In this document: one piece after another, positions 1 through 8,898 of the stretch | Layout of the letters: every line of letters starts with the position of its first letter | Numbering within the stretch: the first letter of the stretch is position 1 | From: Deltaproteobacteria bacterium | Lineage (GTDB): Bacteria > Desulfobacterota > Binatia > UBA1149 > SPBQ01 | Assembly: GCA_029262375.1 (NCBI GenBank) | Contig: JAJCZM010000043.1 | Span: forward strand, 121,162-185,161 | Length of the DNA stretch: 64,000 bases | Direction of reading: 5' to 3' | Program-made: the position numbers and the translations under genes | The notes under the pieces: model-generated | The model's input: the letters and a program-made list of their open reading frames with translations, nothing else | Databases searched by the model: none | Told to the model about the DNA's origin: nothing

Positions 1-1783
1 CATTGCAGGTTAGACCCAGCCTGCACGGATCCTCGGTATCGACGCAGGAGCCGGCTTCACAAAGCTCGGCGCCGTCGCAGAAATCGCCGTTGTCGCAGTC
101 CGCGTCGAACGTGCATGCAACACACTCATCCGAATCTTCGAGACAAATAGGCATCGGGCCGGCCGGGTCGCAGGCAGGACCGACGAAGCCGCAAGAGCCG
201 TTCACGCAGAAAGAAGGACCGTTGCAGAACAAGCCATCGTCGCAATCGGCGTCCTGTGCGCAGTCTTCGCAGATGTCTGTCGTCTCGTTGCAGGTTTCGT
301 CCGGCGCACAGGGCGGATCGCCGGCGTCGCTGCACTGACCATCGGTGCAGGTTTCTGCGCCGTCACAGAAGACGGCGTCGTCGCAGTGCGCGTCTTCTTG
401 ACAGGCATCGCAGCGGTCAATTTCTTCGTTACAGAACAGACCCTTGCAGGGCGGAAGTCCCGGGACACAGCTGCCGGCGATGCATGAATTGCTGCCGCTG
501 CAGAACAGGCCGTCGTCAGGACAATCGGCATTGTCGAGGCACTCGATGCAGGCATCGAGATCTTCGTTGCAGACGCTCGGAGGCGGGCAGAAAATCTTCT
601 TGGCGACACATTCACCGTCGAGGCAGAATTCGATTCCGTTGCAGAAAAGACCGTCATTGCACTCGTCGTCGGACTGACAGGGACCGTCCGGAATGCAGTC
701 GTTCACGGAGAACGCGATGTCGTCGATCGCGGCCGACCCGAACAGCGTGACTCTCAGTGTCTTGACACCCTCGTTGGGATCGAGCTCGGTTACGATCACG
801 CCGTTTTCTTCACCCGGGATCGCTTGGCTGTTGGTACCGATCAATGTGTCCGTATCGTCGAACAGTTCGAACAGCGGCAGTTCTTCGTCGCCATCGACGT
901 CGATCACGAGAATGGAGTGGATCGAGACCGGGCCGACCTCACTGAAGTCGAAGTCGATCATCACGGCCTTGTCGTTGCCCTGCGGGCGCGGCGAGTCGAC
1001 CAGACCGTCGTTCGGATTGTTGTCGTGCAGGTTGCGCGCGACGATGAGCATGTTGTTCTTCGCAAACGCGTTCTCGCCAGGCTCGCCTGAGCCTCCACCA
1101 GCGCCGACGCCGGGGCCTGCGAAGTCATCATTCGGAGTGCCGAGCGAGTCCTGCCCGGCGGAACAGCCGCCCGAGCAGCTCGTATCGTAGATGATTGCGG
1201 CATTGGTCGAAGCCGGGAACTGCGTGAGGTTCGTGCCCTTCACGCCGATCGGACCGAGGCCGCCGGTGGCGAACACGGAGTCGACGATCGCGCCTTTCGC
1301 TAGGCCTTCGAACTCGATGATGTCTTCGCATTCCTCGGGAGATACGCAGCGATCGTTTTCTTCATCGCAGAAGAGACCGCCGACGACCGACTTCTCACAC
1401 TGGTCGATGACCTCGATCGCGCCCGTGCTGAGGGTGAGGTTGACCTCCTCGTCGCACGTGTAAATCGGGCCGCAGGGCGGGAGCGCGAGCAGGCAATGGC
1501 CCTCGATACAGGCTTCCTCACCGGTACAGAACAGACCGTCGTCGCAGTCCGCGTCGGCGGTGCACTGCGGTGGCATTGTCGTGGTGGTAGGCGGCACGGT
1601 TGTCGACGTTGTCGTGCTGGTCGTCGTCGTCGTCGATGACGTTGTCGTTGTCGTCGTCGTCGTCATGGCCGGCTCCATGGACGTGCTCGTCGTCGCGACG
1701 GGGCCCGCAAGAGCCGGTGCAGCGACTAGGGCAAGAAAGATGATTGCCAGAAAAGTTGTTTGGATTCGTCGAATTGCTTTCAT
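1..1783 (-). CDS. Secreted Cys-rich repeat protein with poly-Thr linker (3' end outside window)
   Basis: An open frame runs from ATG at 1783 to the left edge (594 codons visible, no stop), so the C-terminus is missing. Residues 1-26 form a signal peptide (hydrophobic core, cleavage near APALA). Residues 31-72 are almost all Thr/Ser/Pro. One Cys-rich unit of the pattern DxDCxDGxFCxGxExCxxGxC follows at about 74-105, then a beta-rich region (about 157-362) ending IDDIAFSV, like choice-of-anchor domains, then five more Cys-rich units up to the edge. The Cys spacing recalls the Dickkopf N-terminal-type repeats seen in secreted proteins of former Deltaproteobacteria. An extracellular or surface role is inferred; binding partner unknown. 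Plus-strand ORFs here are shadows. Confidence 0.85.
   Translation of the reverse strand, partial: MKAIRRIQTTFLAIIFLALVAAPALAGPVATTSTSMEPAMTTTTTTTTSSTTTTTSTTTSTTVPPTTTTMPPQCTADADCDDGLFCTGEEACIEGHCLLALPPCGPIYTCDEEVNLTLSTGAIEVIDQCEKSVVGGLFCDEENDRCVSPEECEDIIEFEGLAKGAIVDSVFATGGLGPIGVKGTNLTQFPASTNAAIIYDTSCSGGCSAGQDSLGTPNDDFAGPGVGAGGGSGEPGENAFAKNNMLIVARNLHDNNPNDGLVDSPRPQGNDKAVMIDFDFSEVGPVSIHSILVIDVDGDEELPLFELFDDTDTLIGTNSQAIPGEENGVIVTELDPNEGVKTLRVTLFGSAAIDDIAFSVNDCIPDGPCQSDDECNDGLFCNGIEFCLDGECVAKKIFCPPPSVCNEDLDACIECLDNADCPDDGLFCSGSNSCIAGSCVPGLPPCKGLFCNEEIDRCDACQEDAHCDDAVFCDGAETCTDGQCSDAGDPPCAPDETCNETTDICEDCAQDADCDDGLFCNGPSFCVNGSCGFVGPACDPAGPMPICLEDSDECVACTFDADCDNGDFCDGAELCEAGSCVDTEDPCRLGLTCN
1589..1663. 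repeat. Trinucleotide repeat encoding poly-Thr linker
   Basis: An almost uninterrupted run of GTC/GTT/GTG triplets on the plus strand reads as ACG/ACA/ACC threonine codons on the coding minus strand. It encodes residues 41-65 of the secreted repeat protein. Such a tract can gain or lose codons by slippage without a frameshift. Confidence 0.8.
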
Positions 1784-2029
1784 GCTTATTGCCCCGTCAG
1801 CCGATCGTGTGGCGCGTTGCGGCGACCAAATGTGCGCGTCCTAGTGAAGACGAAATGGTGGCACCGTCAGTGATATCAACGCAGTCTGGACAAATATGCG
1901 CGGTGAGGCAACGAAGATACGCCCAGAAGGCCGCGGAAACTTTAGATAAATCCAGGGAGCGGCCGCCGATGTCGCCACCCTTGCGCGGGCGAGTCCCACT
2001 CGCCACGGTGTCCATCGGCGCCGGCGCGG

Positions 2030-3667
2030 ATGCCCCAGCCTACCCAGATGCGCTTTCCCTCAATCGTCAAACCTCTGCTGCGTCAGAAGCCGTACGCGCG
2101 GTACCGGCCGAATCGGGCCTGCCTGCCCTATCTGGCGCTTCTGCCGTTCCTGGCATTGACGATGTACGGACTCACTTCCGAGAGGCTGCTCGGCTACCAC
2201 CACTTCCGCCAGGCGCATACGGCCATGACCGCCCACAACTACGCGTTTCACAGCGCGAACCTGTTCTCCCCCAGTATCGACGGCATCACGTACAACAAGG
2301 AGCCGTACCTCAACGAATTCCCACTCTACCCTTATTTGGTCTCGGGAGTCTGGCGGCTCATCGGCGAGAGCGTGATCGCGGCACGGACCGTTTCAATCCT
2401 ATTCGCGATCGGCGCCCTGCTCTTCTATCGCCGGCTGCTGCGTCGATCCGTTCGCGACGATGCGGTCGCCGATGTGGCGCTCGTCGTGTTCTCGATGACA
2501 CCGGTCATCGCCTACTTCTCGACGGCCGTACAGCGCCAGAGCCTGTTCCTATGCAGCCTTCTCGCAGGGCTCTTCTACACACTGCGCTATCTCGACGAAC
2601 TGCCGCGGCGATCGATCGTCCCGGGCACACTCGCCCTCGCCCTGGCGTTCCTTCTTAACCCGTTCGCCGTGTATCTCGCGATTCCCCTGCTTTGGTACAG
2701 TCGCTATCGCGCTCCCGATAGCGCGACAGTCGATGGCGAAACCGGCGCGCGAACGCGCATGTTTGTGGCGGCCGTCGCATCGGTAGTTCCTGCGATCTGT
2801 TGGTACGTTTACGCTTACCGCGTGGGCGCCAGCCTGGAGACCGGCTCGATGGCAGCGATCGCCCACCGCCTCGACACGGGGCATTTCCTCAGCGCATCGA
2901 GCTACGGCTTTTGGTTCGAAGCCGATAGCTGGATCTCGGTGTATCGCACGATGGTGCGCTACGTACTGCCGTTCCCGCTCACCATCGCTTTGTTCGCCGC
3001 CGGGCTCTGGTGTGCACCGCGCGAAGAGTACGGCCTGTTCAAAGTGTGGCTGGCCGCTGTCGTGATTTACTTCCTGTTGGATTTCTATCCGATCGCCGAC
3101 GTCGTACATCACTACTACTACATGAACATCGCGCCACTGACGGCGTTGTTCTTCGCCTACGCGGTCGTGGAACTGACGCGGCTTGCCCGTAGTTCGTACA
3201 GCGCGCGGCATTCGACCGGCGCAGCGAGCGGGTTCGCGGCGGCGGCAAGACGCATGCGGCCGTTCGTTTTCAGTTTGGCGGCTGTCATGGGAGCCGCGAC
3301 GTTCGCGCTGGGCGCTTGCGTCACGACGCTCTGGATGGGCGGCGGCAGGTGGCACGCCGAGTACTACCCCGTCAGTGAGCGCCTCGCGACTGTCGTCGCA
3401 CCCGATGACCGCGTCAGCATCGTCGTCGAACAAGCCGACCCACTACTGTCGTACCTGGTCACGCCACACATGCTTCATCGACTCGTTGCGTACCACCCGC
3501 AACGGTTCGATGAATTGCTCGCGGCGCGCGACTTCGACTATATCGCCGTAGTCCTCGACAGAGACGGGCCTCTACGCGACGACGTTCGCCGCCGGATAGA
3601 ATCCGACGGCCGGCTGGGGCCCGCGATCGTCGAGGAGGCTCAGCTTCTCGTCTACCGCAGGTACTGA
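2030..3667 (+). CDS. Polytopic membrane glycosyltransferase, GT39/ArnT-like
   Basis: A 545-residue protein with about ten hydrophobic segments from residue 30 on, and a hydrophilic C-terminal part after about residue 430. After the first membrane segment comes the loop YHHFRQAHTAMTAHNYAF, typical of the first periplasmic loop of dolichyl-phosphate-mannose-type (PMT/GT39) enzymes, with NEFPLYPYLVSGVWRLIGES downstream. The family transfers sugar from a polyprenyl-phosphate donor to lipid or protein acceptors at the outer face of the inner membrane. Substrate cannot be deduced, and no glycan genes adjoin it. An alternative in-frame ATG lies at 2048. It is divergent from the secreted repeat protein across about 245 bp, in which no convincing promoter is visible. 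Confidence 0.75.
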   Translation: MPQPTQMRFPSIVKPLLRQKPYARYRPNRACLPYLALLPFLALTMYGLTSERLLGYHHFRQAHTAMTAHNYAFHSANLFSPSIDGITYNKEPYLNEFPLYPYLVSGVWRLIGESVIAARTVSILFAIGALLFYRRLLRRSVRDDAVADVALVVFSMTPVIAYFSTAVQRQSLFLCSLLAGLFYTLRYLDELPRRSIVPGTLALALAFLLNPFAVYLAIPLLWYSRYRAPDSATVDGETGARTRMFVAAVASVVPAICWYVYAYRVGASLETGSMAAIAHRLDTGHFLSASSYGFWFEADSWISVYRTMVRYVLPFPLTIALFAAGLWCAPREEYGLFKVWLAAVVIYFLLDFYPIADVVHHYYYMNIAPLTALFFAYAVVELTRLARSSYSARHSTGAASGFAAAARRMRPFVFSLAAVMGAATFALGACVTTLWMGGGRWHAEYYPVSERLATVVAPDDRVSIVVEQADPLLSYLVTPHMLHRLVAYHPQRFDELLAARDFDYIAVVLDRDGPLRDDVRRRIESDGRLGPAIVEEAQLLVYRRY

Positions 3668-3741
3668 CTAGCGTGCCTCCCTGACTTACGTGCCTGCCGT
3701 TCTTTCGTGGGGAGGGGACTTTCGTTGCAAAAAGTGGAACA

Positions 3742-3772
3742 GGGGCCTCAGCTGGCATACAAGAGAGGCCCC
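3742..3772 (+). repeat. Inverted repeat (8-bp stem) between glycosyltransferase and STAS-like genes
   Basis: GGGGCCTC (3742-3749) and GAGGCCCC (3765-3772) are perfect inverted repeats separated by 15 nt. They lie in the 187-bp gap after the glycosyltransferase stop. No T-run follows, so a classical intrinsic terminator is doubtful; it may be a regulatory or weak termination hairpin. Confidence 0.4.
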
Positions 3773-3854
3773 CTCGCGAGCATTGCCGGTGCAAACGATC
3801 CTTTCTACGCACTGCCGCCTGGAGCAACCTATTGGCAGGGGAGCGGGAGCTTGC

Positions 3855-4217
3855 ATGGATTTCGAGATACTCACCGAGAGCGACGAGACCTTCGTCGCCG
3901 TCCGAGTCGATGCGGACGTAACCAACGCACTCGCTCTGGAGTTCGTGACCGCGGCCATGGAAGAGATGGCTCGAACGAACCGCGACGGACTTCTACTCGA
4001 CCTACGTTCGGTGCGCGGCGTGGACAGCGTGTCGGGCAACTATCGGTTCGCCGAGAGTCTTCTGGAAATGCAGATCGATCGGCGCATGCGCGTTGCTGCA
4101 GTCGTCGCTTCGACAGACAGCTCGTTCGACTTCGCACAGACCACAACGCGCAATCGCGGGTTCAACGTAAAGCTGTTCAAGGACATCGACGAAGCGCGAG
4201 CGTGGCTGTCAGCCTGA
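3855..4217 (+). CDS. Small STAS/SpoIIAA-like protein
   Basis: A 120-residue protein starting MDFEIL with a GGGAG ribosome-binding site just upstream, which decides this start over an upstream in-frame ATG at 3690. It alternates strands and helices: a hydrophobic strand (FVAVRVDADV), a helix, the strand GLLLDLRSVRGV, then MRVAAVVAS, ending with a helix DEARAWLSA. This pattern and the terminal EARAWL match stand-alone STAS-like domains (SpoIIAA-like fold). No kinase or anti-sigma partner is adjacent, so any regulatory role is inference. It sits about 100 bp before the CoA-transferase on the same strand. Confidence 0.6.
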   Translation: MDFEILTESDETFVAVRVDADVTNALALEFVTAAMEEMARTNRDGLLLDLRSVRGVDSVSGNYRFAESLLEMQIDRRMRVAAVVASTDSSFDFAQTTTRNRGFNVKLFKDIDEARAWLSA

Positions 4218-4314
4218 CCGGAAACGCGATTCACGCGATGAACATGCTGCACACGATGCGCACGCCCCACTCGATCCACACGATCGACACGATCAGGTTG
4301 AAGACGCAGACCCG

Positions 4315-5589
4315 ATGCGAATAGCGACTCCGATCGAAGCCGCCGAGCTTGTCCGCAGTCGAGACACGCTCGCCCTGCCGCTCGGGCCGGGGCAGCCGCC
4401 GGCCTTTCTCGAAGCACTCGGCAAACGCGAGTCGTTCGAAGATCTGACCGTGTTCAGTGCCCTGTTGGTCGGTCTCTACGAGCTGTTCACACGACCGGGC
4501 GTACGACTGCTTTCGGGTTTCTTCGGCCCGGTGGAGCGCGGCCTCGCCGCCGCCGGCCACGACGTACACTTCGTCCCCGCCGACTTCCGGCGTTTCACGG
4601 CGATCGCCGATCAAATGAAGCCCAGGGTCATGGCAACGACCGTCGCGCCCGCTGATGAGAATGGGCGCTACAGCCTTTCGCTTCACGCCGGTGCCACCGT
4701 GCGCGCGCTCAAGGACTGCGGGCGCGATCCCGATCGAATTCTCATTGCCGAGGTCAACCCCAAGCTGCCACGCACATTGGGCTTGCCGCCCGAACATCCG
4801 CACTGGCTGACGGAAGACGAAATCGAAGTACTCATCGAGAGCGAACGCGACGTATTCGCGTTGCCCGACGTAGAGCCCAGCGACATCGAACGCGCGATAG
4901 CCGCCAACGTGCGACGTTTCGTGCCGGACGGCGCGACGCTGCAAGCGGGCATCGGCGGTATCCCCGACGCGGTCGTCGGCCTGCTCGCGCACGGAGACGG
5001 CGGCGACTACGGCATTCACTCCGAGATGTTCACGACCGGGCTCATGCGCCTTCACCAAGCCGGAAAGGTATCGAACAGGAAAGGCATCTTCGACGGCGTC
5101 TCGATCACGACCTTCGCGTTGGGCACCACCGAACTCTACGAGTGGCTCGACGGCCAGGAAGCAGTTCGATTCCTGCCGGTCGAAGCCGTGAATACTCCGA
5201 CGGTCATCGCGCGCAATCGGTCGTTCGTTTCCATCAACGGCGCGTTGTCGGTCGATCTGTACGGGCAAGTCGCCGCCGACATGCTGGCCGGAAAACAGTA
5301 TTCAGGGATCGGCGGTCACGAAGATTTCGTTGCCGGCGCATCGTTCTCCGAGCACGGCCGCTCGCTCGTGTGCCTACCCGCCATTGCAGACTCTGCGGAC
5401 GGTCCGCACTCACGCATCGCCGGCCGATTTCCCGCCGACACGACTGTCACCACACCGCGCCATCAGGTCGACACGATCATCACCGAATATGGCGTCGCCG
5501 AGCTACGCGGCATGACGGTCGAAGAACGACGCGAGGCGCTCATCGCCATTGCGCATCCGGATTTCCGCGAAGAGCTACGCCGCGGTTGA
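4315..5589 (+). CDS. Acetyl-CoA hydrolase/4-hydroxybutyrate CoA-transferase family protein
   Basis: A 424-residue protein of the Cat1/4-hydroxybutyrate CoA-transferase family (usual length about 430). The N-terminal half starts after MRIATPIEAAELV. The C-terminal half carries AGIGGIPDAV (CoA-binding glycine loop, about 211-220), the catalytic glutamate in GIHSEMFTTG (Glu237), NGALSVDLYGQV and YSGIGGHEDF. The enzyme swaps CoA between short-chain acids through a glutamyl-CoA thioester in the cytoplasm. Exact substrate cannot be read from sequence. A convergent acyl-CoA thioesterase lies immediately downstream, suggesting acyl-CoA metabolism. No strong ribosome-binding site is visible before the ATG. 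Confidence 0.85.
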   Translation: MRIATPIEAAELVRSRDTLALPLGPGQPPAFLEALGKRESFEDLTVFSALLVGLYELFTRPGVRLLSGFFGPVERGLAAAGHDVHFVPADFRRFTAIADQMKPRVMATTVAPADENGRYSLSLHAGATVRALKDCGRDPDRILIAEVNPKLPRTLGLPPEHPHWLTEDEIEVLIESERDVFALPDVEPSDIERAIAANVRRFVPDGATLQAGIGGIPDAVVGLLAHGDGGDYGIHSEMFTTGLMRLHQAGKVSNRKGIFDGVSITTFALGTTELYEWLDGQEAVRFLPVEAVNTPTVIARNRSFVSINGALSVDLYGQVAADMLAGKQYSGIGGHEDFVAGASFSEHGRSLVCLPAIADSADGPHSRIAGRFPADTTVTTPRHQVDTIITEYGVAELRGMTVEERREALIAIAHPDFREELRRG

Positions 5590-5626
5590 TGTGGTTCGCC
5601 CGGCACGCGACCGGCGACGGTCTGGA

Positions 5627-6019
5627 TCAGGAAGGCTGCGGCACCGCGGTCGGCTTACCGTCGTCGCCAACGGCCACCATGACGAACTGGGCGGTCGTGC
5701 AGCGCTTACGGTCACCCGTCATCAGGTGCTCGGAGAACATGTCGATGTCGACCGTCACCGACGTGCGGCCCACGCGAGCGATCTTGGCGACCAGTTCGAT
5801 GAGCTCGCCCTCGGCAACGGGATTGAGGAACTCCACCTTCTCGGTCGCAACCGTCAGCATGTTTTTGCGCGTGTAACGCGACGACACGATGAAGGCCAAA
5901 CGATCCATCAACTGCAACGCATAGCCACCGAACAGCATGTGGTTGTTGTTCGTGTTGGTAGGAAAGACGATCTCGAAAAGACGCGTTTCCTCACCGATGG
6001 AAGTTCCGTTCTCTGGCAT
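5627..6019 (-). CDS. Acyl-CoA thioesterase, hotdog fold (YciA/ACOT-like)
   Basis: A 130-residue single hotdog-fold protein. NNNHMLFGGYALQLMD (24-39) is the active-site helix signature of YciA/ACOT7-type thioesterases, with the Asn and Asp expected for catalysis. VEFLNPVAEGELIELVAKI and the C-terminal strand TAQFVMVAV complete the fold. It hydrolyses acyl-CoA to free acid and CoA in the cytoplasm; chain-length preference unknown. The start is supported by GAGGA about 6 nt upstream. It is convergent with the CoA-transferase (37 bp apart) and shares its strand with the protease, but a terminator lies between them. Confidence 0.87.
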   Translation of the reverse strand: MPENGTSIGEETRLFEIVFPTNTNNNHMLFGGYALQLMDRLAFIVSSRYTRKNMLTVATEKVEFLNPVAEGELIELVAKIARVGRTSVTVDIDMFSEHLMTGDRKRCTTAQFVMVAVGDDGKPTAVPQPS

Positions 6020-6112
6020 TCTTCGTCCTCGATGGGGACAAGACCATGGCTGGAGCTGAAAGTCGACGCGGGGGTGGTTGGGCGACGCAGGCGCGATCTA
6101 TACGCAACCAAC

Positions 6113-6137
6113 GCAAAACGGCGCCGAAGCGCCGTTC
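6113..6137 (-). terminator. Intrinsic terminator downstream of the protease gene
   Basis: AACGGCGC and GCGCCGTT form an 8-bp GC-rich stem with a TTCG tetraloop on the minus strand, followed by TTTTG. It lies about 45 nt after the protease stop. The same stem, loop and tail recur at 13279-13300. Confidence 0.75.
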
Positions 6138-6182
6138 TGCCTCGCTCTCGCGGTTGGAACCCGACTCCAACGGAATCGCCGA

Positions 6183-7430
6183 TCAAAGCCAGCAATCGAT
6201 CGGCACCGTGATCGCCTGACCGACGACGCCAATCTGCTCGCCGGAAAGCCGCGCTCCGCCGACCTCCTGCAAGAAGCTCACGCCACTCGACTCGAGGAAC
6301 GTACGAACGATCGAACTCTTCACCGCGAAGTTCACGTTCTGGGGAACATCTCCGGTTGCCACGGCAACCGTCAACGCATCGAGTTTCGAGACAACGATGC
6401 CGACGACGCGACCGGCCTTGTTCAGTAGCGGTCCGCCACTGTTGCCCTGCTGTACGGGCGCAGTGATCTGCAGATAGCGCGCGTCGTTAGCGATGCCAGA
6501 GAGATTGCTCACAACGCCGGTCGTCACACTGGCTCGATTCGCGAGAAGTCCTCGAAGCGGAAAACCGACCGCCATGACCTCGCTACCAAGCGAGACATCG
6601 GAGTCACTGGCCAGAAGTCCCGGTTTCGCGGAGAGGCCGTGCGCCTTCACGATGGCGAGATCGTTATGCTCATCGACTTGGATGGCCAACAGTTCGAAGC
6701 TCTTCCCGTCGCGCTTTGCCACGATCCGCGTGCAGCCATCTACCACGTGCGCATTCGTCAGGATGTAGCCACCGCGATTGATGACGAAACCCGAGCCGCT
6801 AGAGTCAGGCGTCTCACTGCTTCGCACGGCGGATACGTCGGCCCGCGCCACGGCGGAAGCGCCATGAATCGTCGCGACGTCACGCACCTGACGCGTCCAA
6901 GCCGCCCCGCGTCGAGACCGCTCAACACCAGTGTCCATCGGCATTGGTGTCTTCGCCCCGGATCCTCGGCGGCTCAGATACCATTGCGCTGTACTCGGGT
7001 CTCGCAGATCGAGCCAGATAGCATAGTCCGATTGCGATGCGCCGGCCGCATAGGCCGGGTCGCTCGACACCGAGATATTGAGTCGCTCGAAGACCCGGGC
7101 GCGATCCAGAGAGTCCGCTACGACCTCGAAGCCGAGGAACAACACCTCAGTCACGTACTCGATAACCCCCGGCCGCACTGCCCCGGTCGTAACCACACCG
7201 CGAGCCGCGATGCGCTGCCGGTCCGGAATGTAGATGTCGGCACTTGCCGCCAGCGGCACGCCAGGCTGAATCGACGCCAACTGCGATTGCATGTCTCGGC
7301 GTACTGCACTGAGCGCTGCTTCGGCGCTCGTGTACTCGTGGTTCTCATACTTATACGTCGTCGCACAACCGCTCAGCAACATCGTGAGCAAGCATGCGGT
7401 CCAAGCGATACAGTGAATCCGACGATGCAT
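6183..7430 (-). CDS. Trypsin-like serine protease lipoprotein (HtrA/S1C-like, no PDZ)
   Basis: A 415-residue protein. Start chosen at 7430 because GAGGAAGG lies 5 nt upstream; an earlier in-frame ATG at 7484 would bury the signal. Residues 1-22 are a lipoprotein signal with lipobox LLSGC (Cys22). Residues 23-200 have no domain I recognise. The C-terminal half is a trypsin-fold protease with His228 (TNAHVV), Asp257 (HNDLAIV) and Ser331 in QGNSGGPLL. Unlike DegP it ends about 85 residues after the serine with no PDZ domain. Probably an envelope protease or stress sensor facing the periplasm; substrate unknown. It ends at a clear terminator. Confidence 0.85.
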   Translation of the reverse strand: MHRRIHCIAWTACLLTMLLSGCATTYKYENHEYTSAEAALSAVRRDMQSQLASIQPGVPLAASADIYIPDRQRIAARGVVTTGAVRPGVIEYVTEVLFLGFEVVADSLDRARVFERLNISVSSDPAYAAGASQSDYAIWLDLRDPSTAQWYLSRRGSGAKTPMPMDTGVERSRRGAAWTRQVRDVATIHGASAVARADVSAVRSSETPDSSGSGFVINRGGYILTNAHVVDGCTRIVAKRDGKSFELLAIQVDEHNDLAIVKAHGLSAKPGLLASDSDVSLGSEVMAVGFPLRGLLANRASVTTGVVSNLSGIANDARYLQITAPVQQGNSGGPLLNKAGRVVGIVVSKLDALTVAVATGDVPQNVNFAVKSSIVRTFLESSGVSFLQEVGGARLSGEQIGVVGQAITVPIDCWL

Positions 7431-7529
7431 TAGTCCTTCCTCGCACGCGCTCGCGTGCCTCGCGGTCGCTTGCGGCGCCGGCACCAGCTTAAGCGGGCGC
7501 TAGCGTAGCAGGAGAAGGCCCCTGCTCCG

Positions 7530-8864
7530 TCAACTGCCGCGTTCGCTCTGGACTGCCATCCCGCGACCCAAGAGCTGCATTAGCTCAGCAGCATCATCCC
7601 GCTTAACCATAAGCTCCAAGGGCAAGCCGAAGGCCAGAACAATTTCCTTGAAGATCTCTACGCCGTCTCTTGTTTCCTGGACAGCCTGGTCATCGTAGAC
7701 CGCGTCGTTCTCGAGTAACCGCGTGAATGAACTGACCGTCGTGCCGTAAGGCGCGTGAACTCGTTCTTCTTGAACGATCGGCACCCCGTTGTTCTGGATA
7801 TGCGAGACGTACGACTTCAAATCCAGGTGTGGTACGACGTCGCGAACGCCGCGGAGATATACCTTTGCGAGTATCGGTACGGTCGTAACCCCTGCCTTGG
7901 CGAGCAGCGCGCGATGAAGGCCGACAAGCGGACCAAGCATGCCGAACAGGATATTGAGATCGACCACGCACGGGGAACTCGTGAACGCCCCAACAACGGC
8001 AGCGTGGAACTCGTTTGCGTTCTCATAGGACTGAAGCCAGATCCGCAACTGCTCGTTCCCAGACGTCGCGAGCGGAATTGTGATATTCGACCTGCAGGTG
8101 CGAGAGAATTGCCACGTCAATACCCTATGTGCAGCATCATTGTTCTTGGCCTGTCTACCGACGAAGCCGGCGCTCGACGTGAAGCATGTATCAAACGGGA
8201 TACTGCCCGAGTTCATGATTTCGCGAAACTCGTCGAATCTGCCGCCGAACCAATGCCCCTGGATCTCGAAGGGATCAGAGGTTAGCATCAAATGTACTTC
8301 GGGAGTGCCGAAGTCCTCGCTCGTTGGCACTACCTGCTCACCAAGCTTCGCCTGTGCATCGCGACCACGCTCCCACAGGCGACTGAGTGTGTATCTGTCG
8401 GTCTCGCGTATGGGACCGGAGGCGTCCGCTACCCGAACGTACACGCAGCCGTCACCATGTAAGTGAGGGACGTCCCGACTCTCGGGTATGCGTACCGCCA
8501 GCACGACTCTGTTTTCCGGTAGGCCAACATCGGGCAGCGGGCCCTCAATCACCTGTGTTTCGTAGAAAACCGGTGGCCAGAGAACGTCTTTTGACGCGTT
8601 TCGAAGCCGTTCCAGAGAAGACTCCACGTCCGTCTTCGATATGCCGGGGAAGGTATCGGCGACCATGTCCTTCTCGCCAACACCGATAAAGAGCCAGCCG
8701 CCATGCTGATTCGCGAAGGCAGAAAGGCTTTTCGCGAGCGGCTTCTCCTTCACCGCCTCACTCTTGTACTCGACGTACCAGCCCTCGCGGACCGAACGCA
8801 ATGAGACAAGGTCGCTCGGTTCAATCGGAGTGTAGGTATCGTATGGCCGAAATGAACTAGTCAT
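7530..8864 (-). CDS. AlbA_2 (Schlafen-AAA_4-like) domain protein
   Basis: A 444-residue protein. Residues about 26-160 match the AlbA_2 domain (older name AAA_4/divergent AAA): YVEYKSE (30-36) then SAFANQHGGWLFIGVGEKD (48-66), followed by VVLAVRIPES and HGDGCVYVRV. The remaining 280 residues have no motif I recognise. AlbA_2 proteins are found in transcription regulators, Schlafen-like proteins and defence islands, with nucleic-acid binding proposed. It sits 34 nt downstream of a small unknown ORF on the same strand and is divergent from a SIR2 gene, in a segment next to an integrase remnant. No good ribosome-binding site is visible. Confidence 0.7.
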   Translation of the reverse strand: MTSSFRPYDTYTPIEPSDLVSLRSVREGWYVEYKSEAVKEKPLAKSLSAFANQHGGWLFIGVGEKDMVADTFPGISKTDVESSLERLRNASKDVLWPPVFYETQVIEGPLPDVGLPENRVVLAVRIPESRDVPHLHGDGCVYVRVADASGPIRETDRYTLSRLWERGRDAQAKLGEQVVPTSEDFGTPEVHLMLTSDPFEIQGHWFGGRFDEFREIMNSGSIPFDTCFTSSAGFVGRQAKNNDAAHRVLTWQFSRTCRSNITIPLATSGNEQLRIWLQSYENANEFHAAVVGAFTSSPCVVDLNILFGMLGPLVGLHRALLAKAGVTTVPILAKVYLRGVRDVVPHLDLKSYVSHIQNNGVPIVQEERVHAPYGTTVSSFTRLLENDAVYDDQAVQETRDGVEIFKEIVLAFGLPLELMVKRDDAAELMQLLGRGMAVQSERGS

Positions 8865-8898
8865 GTGCTTAGCTCTGCTAACCCGACAATTCTGTCGA

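Noticed and set aside
1744..2658. 304-codon plus-strand ORF overlapping the glycosyltransferase start
   Set aside because: Out of frame with the membrane protein; Arg/Pro-rich, typical of a shadow frame.
4231..5268. 345-codon minus-strand ORF opposite the CoA-transferase
   Set aside because: Shadow of a gene with clear catalytic motifs; Arg/Asp-rich composition without hydrophobic core.
7431..7560. Second attachment copy of the tRNA-fMet 3' end at the left boundary of the accessory segment
   Set aside because: I looked for a repeat of the GGCAGGATTTGAACC stretch by eye and found none; a computed search could still reveal a short one.
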